64,000 nucleotides of DNA from Mesorhizobium sophorae (lineage in GTDB: Bacteria > Pseudomonadota > Alphaproteobacteria > Rhizobiales > Rhizobiaceae), in the NCBI RefSeq assembly GCF_002270415.1, contig NZ_NNRI01000007.1, forward strand, positions 310,001 to 374,000, given 5' to 3'. A program made the translations under genes and the position numbers. Below the pieces are notes generated by a model. It did not search any database, was not told the origin of the DNA, and saw only the letters and a list, made by a program, of their open reading frames with translations. Below, piece by piece: positions 11,104 to 19,616 of the stretch. Each line of letters begins with the position of its first letter. Within the stretch, counting starts at the first letter, position 1.

Positions 11104-12045
11104 ATGGAAAAAGGCCGCATCCTGCTTGCCGTCACCGGTTTTCATCCGCAGCGCTGGCGCGAGCTCTTGTCGGCCGAGCGCGAGGTGGTGCTGGAGCCGG
11201 ACGGGGCCAGCGACCCGTCGATCACCTATGCGGTGGTGTGGAAGCAGAAGCCGAACATCCTGGCATCGCTGCCCAATCTGCGCGCCATCTTCTCGATCGG
11301 TGCCGGCGTCGACCATATCTTCGCCGACCCGGGCCTGCCCGATGTGCCTATCGTCAAGGTCGTCGCCGACAACCTCACCCAGTACATGACCGAATATGTC
11401 GTCTGGCGGGTGCTCGATCATCATCGCCACGGCCTGCTCTACCGGTCGCAGCAACCAAAAAAGATCTGGCACGAGCCGCAGCAGCGGCCGGCCACCGACA
11501 TTTCGGTCGGCATCATGGGCCTCGGCAATCTCGGCCGCGCCGCCGCCTCGGTGCTTTTGTCACTCGGCTTTGCCGTCAATGGCTGGTCACGCAGCGAGCG
11601 GCCGACGAAAGGCGTTGCGACCTACGCCGGCGAGGCCGGACTGATCCCCTTCCTCAAGGCGACCGATATCCTGGTGGTGCTTTTGCCGCTGACCCCGGAC
11701 ACGCATGGCATCATCAATTACGGCGTGCTGAAGGAACTGAGGAAGCGCAACGGCCTCGGCGGCTCGGTGCTGATCAATGCCGGTCGCGGCCGCCTGCAGA
11801 AGGACGCCGACATCGTGCGGGCACTGGATGACGGCACGCTGAAGGAGGCGAGCCTCGATGTGTTCGAAGTCGAACCGCTGCCGAAGACCAGTCCGCTGTG
11901 GGGACATCCAAAAGTGTTCGTGACGCCGCATGCGGCGGCGACCTCCGATCCTGTCCACCTGGCGCCGATCATGCTGCGCCAGATGGACGCTTTCGAGCGC
12001 GGCGAAAAGCTCGACAATCTGGTCGACCGCAAAGCGGGGTACTAG
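11104..12045 (+). CDS. D-2-hydroxyacid dehydrogenase, glyoxylate/hydroxypyruvate reductase A-like
   Basis: NAD(P)-dependent D-isomer 2-hydroxyacid dehydrogenase of 313 residues. The Rossmann motif GIMGLGNLGRAA lies near residue 137, and the catalytic Arg (INAGRGR, about 222), Glu (VFEVEPL) and His (TPHAAA) can be placed. The overall pattern matches GhrA-type reductases that turn glyoxylate and hydroxypyruvate into glycolate and glycerate. Substrate cannot be fixed from sequence. The ATG at 11104 is used; a TTG one codon before is also in frame. It lies 38 bp behind yejF, but no functional link to peptide uptake is evident. Confidence 0.85.
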   Translation: MEKGRILLAVTGFHPQRWRELLSAEREVVLEPDGASDPSITYAVVWKQKPNILASLPNLRAIFSIGAGVDHIFADPGLPDVPIVKVVADNLTQYMTEYVVWRVLDHHRHGLLYRSQQPKKIWHEPQQRPATDISVGIMGLGNLGRAAASVLLSLGFAVNGWSRSERPTKGVATYAGEAGLIPFLKATDILVVLLPLTPDTHGIINYGVLKELRKRNGLGGSVLINAGRGRLQKDADIVRALDDGTLKEASLDVFEVEPLPKTSPLWGHPKVFVTPHAAATSDPVHLAPIMLRQMDAFERGEKLDNLVDRKAGY

Positions 12046-12126
12046 AGCAATTCCAGGAAAGGCGTGAAACGGTTTTCCCGGGAAAAGCGCGTAGCGCTTT
12101 CCCTCTGGGCAATTGCGTCGAAACAA
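12046..12126 (+). repeat. Dispersed Rhizobiales-type intergenic palindrome
   Basis: The sequence directly after the dehydrogenase stop (AGAGCAATTCCAGGAAA, a GTGAAACGGTTTTCC core, GGAAAAGCGCGTAGCGCTTTCC, ending AACAAAGAGATA) is an imperfect palindrome of the family repeated in intergenic DNA of Rhizobium and Mesorhizobium chromosomes. A related copy with the same GTGAAGCGGTTTTC core lies at 16288-16403. It may fold in mRNA and lies between converging genes. Confidence 0.65.
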
Positions 12127-12145
12127 AGAGATAGCTCGCCCGATC

Positions 12146-12502
12146 CTAGCCAGGCAGCAGTTTCTTCTGCTGGTCTGGCTTGCCGCAATCGCGACGATCG
12201 ATCGACCGGTTCATGGCATCCATCTGGCCGGTCGCCTTGTCGGCGTCCTGCTTGGCCTTGGAGCGCACATCCGGCATGAACGGGCCGAAGCCCATCGCCG
12301 GATTGGAGAAGGTGGGCTTCGCCTTCGTCGACAAATTGTGCTGCTGTGCCAGCGCGTTGCGCTGCGCCAGCAGCTGGCCGCAGGGCACGCTGTCATACTG
12401 CAGGGAGGACTGGATGTCGGCGTCCTGCCTCTCGGCCATAGAACTGCCCGCGCAGCCGGCGGTCACCAGGCAAGATGCCAAGACAATCATGTTCCAGCGC
12501 AT
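12146..12502 (-). CDS. Small putative lipoprotein
   Basis: Predicted protein of 118 residues. The N-terminus MRWNMIVLASCLVTAGC has a short hydrophobic stretch ending in a TAGC lipobox-like sequence, with Cys17 as the likely lipidated residue. The rest is polar and contains a conserved-looking AMGFGPFMPDVRSKAKQDADKA stretch and one further pair of cysteines. I do not recognise the function. The start at 12502 was preferred over an ATG 22 codons upstream because it puts the signal at the N-terminus and a GGAGGAGCAGAG sequence precedes it. It converges on the upstream hydroxyacid dehydrogenase. Confidence 0.65.
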   Translation of the reverse strand: MRWNMIVLASCLVTAGCAGSSMAERQDADIQSSLQYDSVPCGQLLAQRNALAQQHNLSTKAKPTFSNPAMGFGPFMPDVRSKAKQDADKATGQMDAMNRSIDRRDCGKPDQQKKLLPG

Positions 12503-12591
12503 CGACTCTGCTCCTCCTGATATCCCGCCTTGATGCGACCAGATCGCAAATATCAGACGCGCATGCAAATCAGACTTTTTCGCAGCACGGA

Positions 12592-13542
12592 TTATCTGCG
12601 GGCGCGGCCAGAGGGGATCGCAGCCTCGTCCCCCGGTAGCTTGCCTGCCACAACGACCAACCCGTTGACGGGCTCCCGGCGGTCCTGCCGGATCACGGTT
12701 GTTTCCAGCGACAGGATCGAAAACCCGTTGGCAGCCAGGATTTCACGCACATAATGTTCCGAATGCGCGTAGCGGCGCGATGGCAGCAACACAAAATCGC
12801 CATTGCCGACCAGGCTCTCGACGGAAAAGGCGAACAGGCCATCGCCGGCAAGCAAGCCGGCAACCGTCTTCACCACGCCGTCGAGCGCGCCGACATAGAT
12901 GAAGACATCGGCCACCGCCACCAGATCGGCTTTCGGGCCGGCACAGGAAAAATCCCGCAGATCGGCCTTGCCGAGGAAATCGTAGACGCCCTTGGCCCGC
13001 GCCTGCTTCAGCATCCTGGCCGAAATGTCATATCCCTCCAGCCGATCGGCGATTGGCCGCAGCCTCTGCCCCATTAGCCCGGTGCCGCAGCCGAGATCGA
13101 GCGCCAGCGGGAAGCGGCCCGGCCTTGTCGACCGAATGGCCCGATCGAGCAATTCGGGAAGCCGGTACCCCAGCCTGTCGACCAGTGATTCATCGAAGCT
13201 GTCGGCATAGTGGTCGAACAGCGTCTCGACGAAGGCGCTGGGCAGCGCGCCGGTCTGCGGCGCCTTGCCGATCAATTGCAGGTTCAGTGCGGCACCTTGA
13301 CGATCCGTCGGATCGAGTTGCAGCGACATCGCCCAAGCCTGCGCGGCGAGGTCCGGCGCACCCGCGGCCTGCTGCATTTCGCCGAGGCGAAACCAGCCCA
13401 TCGCCCATTGCGGCTTCAGTTCCAGGGCACCAAGCAGCAATTCTGCCGCCGCGGCATGATCGCCGTCCGCATGCAGCATCTCGGCATAATCGGCACGGCG
13501 ATCGGCGTTCAAGTCGCCGGACGAGGCCTGAAGCGGTTTCAT
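12592..13542 (-). CDS. TPR-containing class I SAM-dependent methyltransferase
   Basis: Protein of 316 residues. Residues 10-95 look like two to three TPR helices (for example ADYAEMLHADGDHAAAAELLLGALELKPQWAMGWFRLGEM), and a class I methyltransferase domain follows with motif I LDLGCGTGLMG (148-158) and a YDIS motif II acidic loop. This TPR plus methyltransferase layout is common in alphaproteobacterial proteins of unknown substrate. It resembles trans-aconitate or ubiquinone-type methyltransferases only in the fold. The start abuts a 14-bp tandem repeat (see 13541), and the gene diverges from the ligase-associated exonuclease gene. Confidence 0.75.
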   Translation of the reverse strand: MKPLQASSGDLNADRRADYAEMLHADGDHAAAAELLLGALELKPQWAMGWFRLGEMQQAAGAPDLAAQAWAMSLQLDPTDRQGAALNLQLIGKAPQTGALPSAFVETLFDHYADSFDESLVDRLGYRLPELLDRAIRSTRPGRFPLALDLGCGTGLMGQRLRPIADRLEGYDISARMLKQARAKGVYDFLGKADLRDFSCAGPKADLVAVADVFIYVGALDGVVKTVAGLLAGDGLFAFSVESLVGNGDFVLLPSRRYAHSEHYVREILAANGFSILSLETTVIRQDRREPVNGLVVVAGKLPGDEAAIPSGRARR

Positions 13543-13582
13543 GGCGATGGGTCCATGGCGATGGGTCCTGGGCGATGGGTGC
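13541..13582. repeat. Three 14-bp tandem repeats at the methyltransferase start
   Basis: The unit ATGGCGATGGGTCC occurs twice exactly and once with mismatches (TGGGCGATGGGTGC). The array overlaps the start codon of the leftward methyltransferase gene, so copy-number change would alter its leader or offer alternative starts. The period is not a multiple of three. Confidence 0.8.
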
Positions 13583-13676
13583 TGTCGGCGGATGGAGCCG
13601 GCGGCGCTGTATGCGGGAGTCAGCAGTCACATACAACAGGCTTCCCGCAGCGGAATTATATCCTATCTTGGGGATC

Positions 13677-14684
13677 ATGCGCGCCTCAGACCTGCTCCAT
13701 CCCCGGCCCGAGGGCCTGTATTGCCCACCAGGTGATTTCTTCATCGACCCGGTGCGGCCGGTGAACCGGGCGCTGATCACGCATGGCCATTCCGATCATG
13801 CGCGTTCCGGCCACCGCTCGGTGCTGGCCACACAACAGACGCTCGATATCATGGGCCTGCGCTATGGCGAGGATTTTGCCGACACAACGCAAGCAGCACA
13901 GCTCGGCGAGACGATTGTCCTCGACGGTGTCAGCATCAGCTTCCATCCAGCCGGCCATGTGCTTGGCTCGGCGCAGATCGCCGTCGAGCACCAGGGCACG
14001 CGCATCGTCGCCTCCGGCGACTACAAACGGCAGAAAGACGCGACCTGCGCCCCGTTCGAGCCGATCCCATGCGATGTGTTCATCACCGAGGCGACTTTCG
14101 GCCTGCCGGTGTTTCGCCATCCACCCGACACGGAAGAGATCGCCCGCCTGCTGAAATCGGCGGCGCAGTTTCCCGAACGCTCGCATTTGGTCGGCGCCTA
14201 TGCGCTGGGAAAGGCGCAGCGGGTGATGCGGCTGCTGCGCGACGCAGGCTACGACAGGCCGATCTACATCCATGGCGCTCTGGCCAGGCTCAGCGAATAT
14301 TACCAGAGCCAGGGCATCGACCTTGGAACGCTCGAACCGGCAACGGTGGAGGGCGGCAAGCAGGATTTCGCGGGCGCCATCGTGGTCGGTCCGCCTTCGG
14401 CTTTCGCAGACCGCTGGGCGCGGCGCTTTCCCGATCCGATCTCGTGCTTTGCCTCAGGCTGGATGCGCATCCGCCAACGCGCCAAGCAAGGCGGCGTAGA
14501 GCTGCCGCTGATCATATCGGACCACGCCGACTGGGACGAACTGACCGCCACCGTCAAGGAGACCGGAGCCGAGGAAATCTGGGTGACGCACGGTCGCGAG
14601 GAAGCGCTGGTGCGCTGGTGCGAACTCGAAGGCATCGCCGCACGACCGCTGCATCTGGTCGGCTACGAGGACGAGGGCGATTGA
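13677..14684 (+). CDS. Ligase-associated DNA exonuclease (metallo-beta-lactamase/beta-CASP fold)
   Basis: Protein of 335 residues with the HGHSDH (HxHxDH) metal-binding motif near residue 38, a SGDYKRQKD second motif and GHVLGS, as in CPSF/Artemis-like nucleases. This family is found beside ATP-dependent DNA ligases in many bacteria and is named ligase-associated exonuclease; it is thought to trim DNA ends before sealing. The ATG at 13677 begins MRASDLLHPRPEGLYCPPGDFFIDP, the family N-terminus. The much longer open frame upstream is not coding. The ligase gene begins 4 bp after its stop. Confidence 0.88.
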   Translation: MRASDLLHPRPEGLYCPPGDFFIDPVRPVNRALITHGHSDHARSGHRSVLATQQTLDIMGLRYGEDFADTTQAAQLGETIVLDGVSISFHPAGHVLGSAQIAVEHQGTRIVASGDYKRQKDATCAPFEPIPCDVFITEATFGLPVFRHPPDTEEIARLLKSAAQFPERSHLVGAYALGKAQRVMRLLRDAGYDRPIYIHGALARLSEYYQSQGIDLGTLEPATVEGGKQDFAGAIVVGPPSAFADRWARRFPDPISCFASGWMRIRQRAKQGGVELPLIISDHADWDELTATVKETGAEEIWVTHGREEALVRWCELEGIAARPLHLVGYEDEGD

Positions 14685-14687
14685 GGC

Positions 14688-16289
14688 ATGAACCGCTTCG
14701 CCGAACTTCTCGATCGCCTGGTGCTGACGCCGTCGCGCAACGGCAAGCTGACCTTGCTGACCGACTATTTCCGCAGTGTGGGGGATCCCGACCGTGGCCT
14801 GGCGCTGGCGGCTATCACCGGCGATCTCAACATCGCCGCGGTCAAGCCGGCGATGCTGCGCACCCTGGTCACCGAGCGCATGGACCCGGTGCTGTTCGGC
14901 TATTCCTACGACTATGTCGGCGATCTTGCCGAAACGGTGTCGCTGGTCTGGCCGCAAACGCCCGGAAACATCCCGAACCGCGAGCCGACGCTCGGCGAGG
15001 TCGTCGCCAGACTGCAGGCGGCAAGCCGCTCCGACGGCCCGAAGGTGCTGTCCGGACTGCTCGACAGCGCCGGCATCTCGGCGCGTTTTGCCATCATCAA
15101 GCTGGTGACCGGCGGCCTGCGCATCGGCGTGTCGGCGCGGCTGGCCAAACAGGCACTGGCGGATTTCGGCAAGGTCGATGTCACCGAGATCGAGGAACTT
15201 TGGCATGGGCTGTCGCCGCCTTACACGGCACTGTTCGCCTGGCTGGAAGGCAAGGCCGAAAAGCCCAGGAATACGGCGATGGCCCTGTTTCGCCCGGTCA
15301 TGCTGTCGAACCCGGTCGGCGACGGCGATCTCGAAAAGCTCGACCCCGCGGACTATGCAGCCGAATGGAAATGGGACGGCATCCGCGTCCAGGCGGTGGC
15401 CGAAGGCGGTATCCGCCGGCTCTATTCGCGCACCGGCGACGATGTCTCCGGCGCCTTTCCGGATCTCGCCGACGCCATGCATTTTTCGGCAACGCTGGAC
15501 GGTGAACTGCTGGTCGGCGATCCCCGGCTGGCGACTGGCACCTTCTCGGACCTGCAGCAAAGGCTAAACCGCAAGACGGTGACGCCGAAGATGCAGCAGC
15601 AATTTCCAGCCTTCATGCGCTGCTACGACGTGCTGCAGATCGGCGACGAGGATTTGCGCGCGCTGCCGTTTCGTGAGCGGCGCTGCCGCCTGGAAACCTT
15701 TGTCGGAACGCTCGACCCGAGCCGTTTCGATCTTTCGCCATTTGTCGACTTCGCCGACTGGCAGGCGCTGGAGGAGCTGCGCCGGGCACCGCCGCATCCG
15801 ATCATCGAGGGCGTCATGCTGAAGCGCTGGGACTCGCCCTATGTCGCCGGGCGGCCGAAAGGCCCGTGGTTCAAATGGAAGCGCGATCCGCACACGGTGG
15901 ATGCCGTGCTGATGTATGCGCAGCGCGGCCATGGCAAGCGCTCGAGCTTCTATTCGGACTACACGTTCGGCGTCTGGTCCGGCGGCGAAGGCGAGGAGGA
16001 ACTGGTGCCGGTCGGCAAGGCCTATTTCGGCTTCACCGACGAAGAGCTGAAGCAGATCGACAAATATGTCCGCGACAACACGGTCGAGCGTTTCGGGCCT
16101 GTGCGCTCGGTGCGGGCCGACCGCGACAACGGCCTGGTGCTGGAAGTCGCCTTCGAGGGCCTCAACCGCTCGACCCGGCACAAATCCGGCGTCGCCATGC
16201 GCTTTCCCCGCATCTCGCGGCTGCGCTGGGACAAGCCGGCCAACGAGGCCGACCGCATCGAGACGCTGCAGGCGCTGCTCGATCGCTAG
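14688..16289 (+). CDS. ATP-dependent DNA ligase (cisplatin damage response type)
   Basis: ATP-dependent DNA ligase of 533 residues. The adenylated lysine is Lys228 in the KWDG motif (228-231), preceded by the family-typical EWKWDGIR and followed by LYSRTGDD (motif Ia), ATLDGEL (motif III), GVMLK (motif IV) and WFKWKR (motif V). The N-terminal half is an alpha-helical DNA-binding domain. This long class is distinct from LigD, and homologues take part in non-replicative repair. It is directly coupled to the exonuclease gene; the helicase Lhr and phosphoesterase sometimes found with the pair are absent. Confidence 0.9.
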   Translation: MNRFAELLDRLVLTPSRNGKLTLLTDYFRSVGDPDRGLALAAITGDLNIAAVKPAMLRTLVTERMDPVLFGYSYDYVGDLAETVSLVWPQTPGNIPNREPTLGEVVARLQAASRSDGPKVLSGLLDSAGISARFAIIKLVTGGLRIGVSARLAKQALADFGKVDVTEIEELWHGLSPPYTALFAWLEGKAEKPRNTAMALFRPVMLSNPVGDGDLEKLDPADYAAEWKWDGIRVQAVAEGGIRRLYSRTGDDVSGAFPDLADAMHFSATLDGELLVGDPRLATGTFSDLQQRLNRKTVTPKMQQQFPAFMRCYDVLQIGDEDLRALPFRERRCRLETFVGTLDPSRFDLSPFVDFADWQALEELRRAPPHPIIEGVMLKRWDSPYVAGRPKGPWFKWKRDPHTVDAVLMYAQRGHGKRSSFYSDYTFGVWSGGEGEEELVPVGKAYFGFTDEELKQIDKYVRDNTVERFGPVRSVRADRDNGLVLEVAFEGLNRSTRHKSGVAMRFPRISRLRWDKPANEADRIETLQALLDR

Positions 16290-16403
16290 AGCATGATGCC
16301 GAAAAGTGTGAAGCGGTTTTCGGACGACATCATGCTCTATCTCTTTGATTTAGAGGCGGATTCAGATTTCAGGTCGATTCGACCTGAAATCATCCGGCTC
16401 TAA
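16288..16403. repeat. Dispersed Rhizobiales-type palindromic repeat
   Basis: Two nested hairpins lie between converging genes. The first pairs AGCATGATG with CATCATGCT and CCGAAAA with TTTTCGG around a GTGTGAAGCGG loop. The second is a perfect 13-bp inverted repeat (GATTTCAGGTCGA with its complement, 16365-16391) around a single base. It shares its core with the repeat at 12046 and resembles dispersed repeats of Rhizobium and Mesorhizobium genomes. It probably ends or stabilises the ligase transcript. Confidence 0.75.
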
Positions 16404-16427
16404 GTCGCTTGTCCTGCATGGATGCGC

Positions 16428-17636
16428 TTACGGCTCGACCGAGACCCGGATTTCGTAGATGTCCGCCGCCTTGCCCTGTTTGTCGAAGTCGGAATTGACG
16501 GCGATCGTGCCGGCCGAGCCCGGGTGCTTCTTGGGAAACTGCACGTCGAACAGGTATTCGTTCTGCTGCTGGCCGACCGCGTAGCGCTTGCGGCCGCAGT
16601 CGCCCAGTTCGCCGAAGTTGCAGTCGACGGAAATCTGCGTCTCCTTGCCTTCTTCGGAGCGGGCAATGATGTCGAACACGGCATGCTTGCCGGCGAGCTG
16701 TTCCAGCACGCCTTGCCCGACATCGAAGCTGATCGCCGAACCGGAGGCGCCGGAACGGATGCGCAGGAACGACCCGGTGTCGTCCTTCATCACTTCGGCC
16801 TTGGCATCCGACGGGGCGCTGACATGCGACGCGTCGGTTGGCGAAAACACGTTGATCCAGTCGCGCGACTGGTCCGCGGCACCGGGCTTTGCTGGGCCGG
16901 TGTCGCCATCGGCCGGTGTGAAGTCGTCGTCGTTGACGGTCGGCGGCGCTTCGGGCGGAGCGGTGTCGAGCTGCGCCTGCGTCTTGAACACACCGGTCTG
17001 CACGGCGAAGAACAGGCCGATACCGACAGCGGCAAGCAGAGTCACGGTCAGGAAGATCGCGGTCAGCGGCAGGCGACGCCCCCTTATGCGCCGTTCATCG
17101 CGATCGGGCGCCACTTCCGTCGCGGCCTCGGCCGAGTCGGGAGCAGACATGTCGATGGCTGGCGCGCCGGGAAGGCCGGCGTCCGGCATGATGTCGGGAA
17201 CAACTGGCAGCACACGCGAGCGAGGCGCATCGGAGGCGGATTGCACGGGCTCGTCAACGACAACGACGGGTGATGCCGGTTGCCCGGTCTCAACCGCAGG
17301 AGCGGGGTCCGCAGCCACCTCGACCGCAGGAGCCGGGTCCCCACCAAGCTCGACCGCCGGCGCATCACCCTGTGGGCCGACATCCGGCACCGCCGGCAGA
17401 TACTCGGATTCGATTTCGGTGATTTTCGCCTGTATCGCCTTGCGGCGCTTGATGGCGACTTCCACAGTCACGTCGGGATTGGCCTGGAGCGCACGGTCGA
17501 GCGCGGCAAAAGCCGATCTATAGACCCTTTCGCGGAACGCGCGGTCCTCGGCGTTGCCTTTCTCGAAGGCATTCCGGATCGCCTTTTCGATTGCGTCCAA
17601 GCGGATCCCTCTGCACGTTTGCCCAAACCTTGCCAT
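16428..17636 (-). CDS. Unknown single-pass membrane protein with Pro/Ala/Val-rich linker
   Basis: Predicted 402-residue protein I do not recognise. An N-terminal charged helical region (DAIEKAIRNAFEKGNAEDRAFRERVYRSAF) is followed by an acidic, Pro/Val/Ala-rich stretch with repeated DPAPAVE motifs. One membrane segment (LPLTAIFLTVTLLAAVGIGLFFAV, near residues 195-218) follows, and then an extracytoplasmic C-terminal domain with two cysteines (CNFGELGDCGRK). The topology suggests a cytoplasmic N-terminus and a periplasmic beta-rich domain. The ATG at 17636 is preferred over one nine codons upstream, though either is possible. It is transcribed alone and converges on the ligase gene. Confidence 0.6.
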   Translation of the reverse strand: MARFGQTCRGIRLDAIEKAIRNAFEKGNAEDRAFRERVYRSAFAALDRALQANPDVTVEVAIKRRKAIQAKITEIESEYLPAVPDVGPQGDAPAVELGGDPAPAVEVAADPAPAVETGQPASPVVVVDEPVQSASDAPRSRVLPVVPDIMPDAGLPGAPAIDMSAPDSAEAATEVAPDRDERRIRGRRLPLTAIFLTVTLLAAVGIGLFFAVQTGVFKTQAQLDTAPPEAPPTVNDDDFTPADGDTGPAKPGAADQSRDWINVFSPTDASHVSAPSDAKAEVMKDDTGSFLRIRSGASGSAISFDVGQGVLEQLAGKHAVFDIIARSEEGKETQISVDCNFGELGDCGRKRYAVGQQQNEYLFDVQFPKKHPGSAGTIAVNSDFDKQGKAADIYEIRVSVEP

Positions 17637-17921
17637 GATCGTTAGCCGCAGGCGACCAATCAATCAACGGGCGAGCGGTGCATTCTGCCTTGTCACGGTG
17701 TGCAAAGTCCATTCCGACGCTGTTCCGGCAACGAAATCAGCGTGTTTCATCAATTTTCACCAGCAGGAGGGTGCGAACCGCGCGAGCCTGACTCGGCGAC
17801 CGATTGGCGAGCAACGCGGCGGACGGCTTTCGACGGCCTCGCATGAATTGCCAAGTCGCATCTTGAATTCGCCGCCGGTTGAGTCTATCACCCCCGCATC
17901 TTGGAGGCTCTGGCCTCCTGG

Positions 17922-17997
17922 GCCGCTTTAGCTCAGTTGGTAGAGCACATCATTCGTAATGATGGGGTCAGGTGTTCGAGTCACCTAAGCGGCACCA
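17922..17997 (+). tRNA. tRNA-Thr (anticodon CGT)
   Basis: A complete cloverleaf: the 7-bp acceptor stem GCCGCTT pairs with AAGCGGC, the D arm starts AGCTCAGTTGG, the anticodon loop TTCGTAA (CGT at 17955-17957) sits on a CATCA/TGATG stem, the T arm contains GGTGTTCGAGTCACC, and CCA is encoded. CGT reads ACG, threonine. The part from 17944 to 17997 is repeated at 28632-28685, so the gene is the integration target of an element and its 3' half now comes from the element. Confidence 0.97.
17944..17997 (+). repeat. attL: 54-bp direct repeat (tRNA-Thr 3' part)
   Basis: This copy is identical over 54 bases to 28632-28685 and covers the anticodon arm, T arm, acceptor 3' strand and CCA. Identity stops at once on both sides (G against T upstream, ACGATT against TTCCTT downstream), which marks the crossover core limits. 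Confidence 0.95.
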
Positions 17998-18043
17998 ACG
18001 ATTTCAATAACTTAGCGAAAGATGAACTCTAGGATTTCGACCG

Positions 18044-18064
18044 GGGGTAACGCCAGGGGTAACG
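18044..18064 (+). promoter_or_regulatory. Candidate integrase arm-type sites, left end
   Basis: Two copies of GGGGTAACG start 12 bp apart (18044 and 18056), 47 bp inside attL. The same motif, again as a 12-bp spaced pair plus one inverted copy, lies inside attR. The symmetry suggests binding sites for the integrase arm domain or for an excision factor. This is inferred from position and repetition only. Confidence 0.5.
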
Positions 18065-18220
18065 CTAGCCCCTCGAAGAGAATGGCGATTGCACGACTTT
18101 AGGCGCAATGCTCAAGAGAAGGCGGCGGCTTTGCAGGCGTGGGCACGGTTCGTGACAGACTTGGTTTATAGCAAGCAATCCAACGCTGTGCCGCTTCGCG
18201 CTTCACCCTCGCTACCCTAA

Positions 18221-18264
18221 GAATGCCAGAATGCCAAGAATTCCAAGAGTTCCAAGAATTCCAA
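18221..18264. repeat. 9-bp tandem repeat
   Basis: About five degenerate copies of GAATTCCAA (variants GAATGCCA, GAATGCCAA, GAGTTCCAA) stand head to tail. No gene is assigned here. It could be an iteron-like binding site or a simple slippage repeat. Confidence 0.7.
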
Positions 18265-18587
18265 CCTGCGTTGGCACTGTTAGGACGACCGTCTGACTAC
18301 CAATCAGGGGTACGCGAGGGGGAACAGGCTAAAGCGCGCTTCACTCGAAGCCGAACTACGATCACAGTCTATACGTGCCCCCGGGGGAGGTTCCCCCAAG
18401 CCATCGCGTTGGGTCCTGTGTCAATGTGGGTGGTGGCTGCATCGGCCGTAAAAAAGTCAGACCAAGCATGCTGTTCGCGCGTTCGCGTCCCTAAGAAAAT
18501 GAACGAACAAACAGATCAGCCACAGAGGGAGGAGAGCTAAGCGCTCTCTCTCCTCTCAGTAGAGTGGTTCGAGAAGTAAGCATAGCC

Positions 18588-19616
18588 CTATTGCAGCCGC
18601 AGAGCCTTTGCGCCTTCCTTGGCCAGGCGCCAATGTCCGTCGTCCCCCCGTCGTGCAAGCTGCCTGGCTTCAAGCCTCTGAAGTAGACGATTCATTTTGC
18701 CTCTGCCGGACCCATCTGGCTGCAAACCAACTGCCTTGGCCAAGTCGCTAACCGATCGCCCAGGCTTTTCTTGAAGCGCACGCAATGCCATGAGATCGAG
18801 ACTGGATGATCTCTCATGAACTTCGTTGCCAGCAACCGCAACGGCCATCACGCTCCTGATTGGCCGTCTTTGTGCGTCTCGCCGCTGTGAAGACATCACG
18901 GAAACGAGTTCGAATGTGATGGGTGAGAATTCTGGGCCCCTGAACTTTTGATGTTGTTTCAGCCAGGCGACCTTATCCTTCTTTTCGAGATATACGTTTC
19001 CGTCGATCGCATTCAGGAAGGCACTACCGCCTCGTGGCACTTGGATATCGCCTCCCTTCGCGGGATGTGCGCAAATGATAACGCAGGGCTCGCCCGCAAG
19101 GTCCGTGAGGCTCCTAAGCGTCTCGGCGTGATGTTGCATCTCAACGTTTGCGTTGTCGTCCTGCCCTGAATAATATGCTGCGCTGGTATCGATAATAACC
19201 AAAGCATAAGGGCCCTTATCCTTGGCACCCTTCTTGACCTGATCTATGACTTGCTCCATCGGAAAGGCGGTCGGGATGAAATTCACTTCTATCGCCGTCG
19301 GATCAAAATCCATTTTCTCGGCCAACAAAAGCCAACGAGTTCGAATATCGTCTGGATTTTCGCCAGCAAAGTACAGAACTTTCCCTCTCTCGACTGTGCG
19401 CTCGCCGAGAGGGCGGCCGAGTGCGACAAGCGCTGCCAGCGTGAGTGCTATTGCGGTTTTGCCGCTGCCTGCCTTGGCTGTGAGGGAATAGATGAAGCCC
19501 TTCTGAAAGATTCCGTCGACAAGAAAGTTCGGCGGCTTCCATCCAGCCACGAACTGTTTGCTGGTCAGGATTTTGACGATAGCCGGGGTGCTGTTCAACT
19601 CATCTCTCGTTGGCAT
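18588..19616 (-). CDS. RepA-like AAA ATPase of the element
   Basis: RecA/DnaB-fold ATPase of 342 residues. Walker A AKAGSGKT spans 47-54, Walker B is VIIDTS near residue 140, and an AHPAKGG sensor-like motif follows. The C-terminal 80 residues form a winged-helix-like domain (LMALRALQEKPGRSVSDLAKAVGL). Proteins of this RepA/AAA_25 type act as replicative helicases or loaders in plasmids, satellites and integrative elements. Its start lies within the 3' end of the upstream AlpA-like gene (17-bp overlap), so the two are translated from one message. It may allow replication of the excised element. Confidence 0.8.
   Translation of the reverse strand: MPTRDELNSTPAIVKILTSKQFVAGWKPPNFLVDGIFQKGFIYSLTAKAGSGKTAIALTLAALVALGRPLGERTVERGKVLYFAGENPDDIRTRWLLLAEKMDFDPTAIEVNFIPTAFPMEQVIDQVKKGAKDKGPYALVIIDTSAAYYSGQDDNANVEMQHHAETLRSLTDLAGEPCVIICAHPAKGGDIQVPRGGSAFLNAIDGNVYLEKKDKVAWLKQHQKFRGPEFSPITFELVSVMSSQRRDAQRRPIRSVMAVAVAGNEVHERSSSLDLMALRALQEKPGRSVSDLAKAVGLQPDGSGRGKMNRLLQRLEARQLARRGDDGHWRLAKEGAKALRLQ

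Larger units (their letters stand above)
18000..18587. other. Left end of the element without a confident gene
   Basis: About 590 bp between attL and the ATPase gene. It contains paired GGGTAACG repeats at 18044-18064 and a 9-bp tandem repeat at 18221-18264. A 105-codon open frame at 18223-18540 starts inside the tandem repeat and has no family likeness, so I do not call it. A purine-rich stretch near 18520-18560 lies at the 3' end of the leftward ATPase gene. Confidence 0.6.

Noticed and set aside
18223..18540. 105-codon rightward open frame at the left end of the element
   Set aside because: It begins inside a 9-bp tandem repeat (QEFQEFQEF translation), has no ribosome site or family pattern, and ends in low-complexity sequence.
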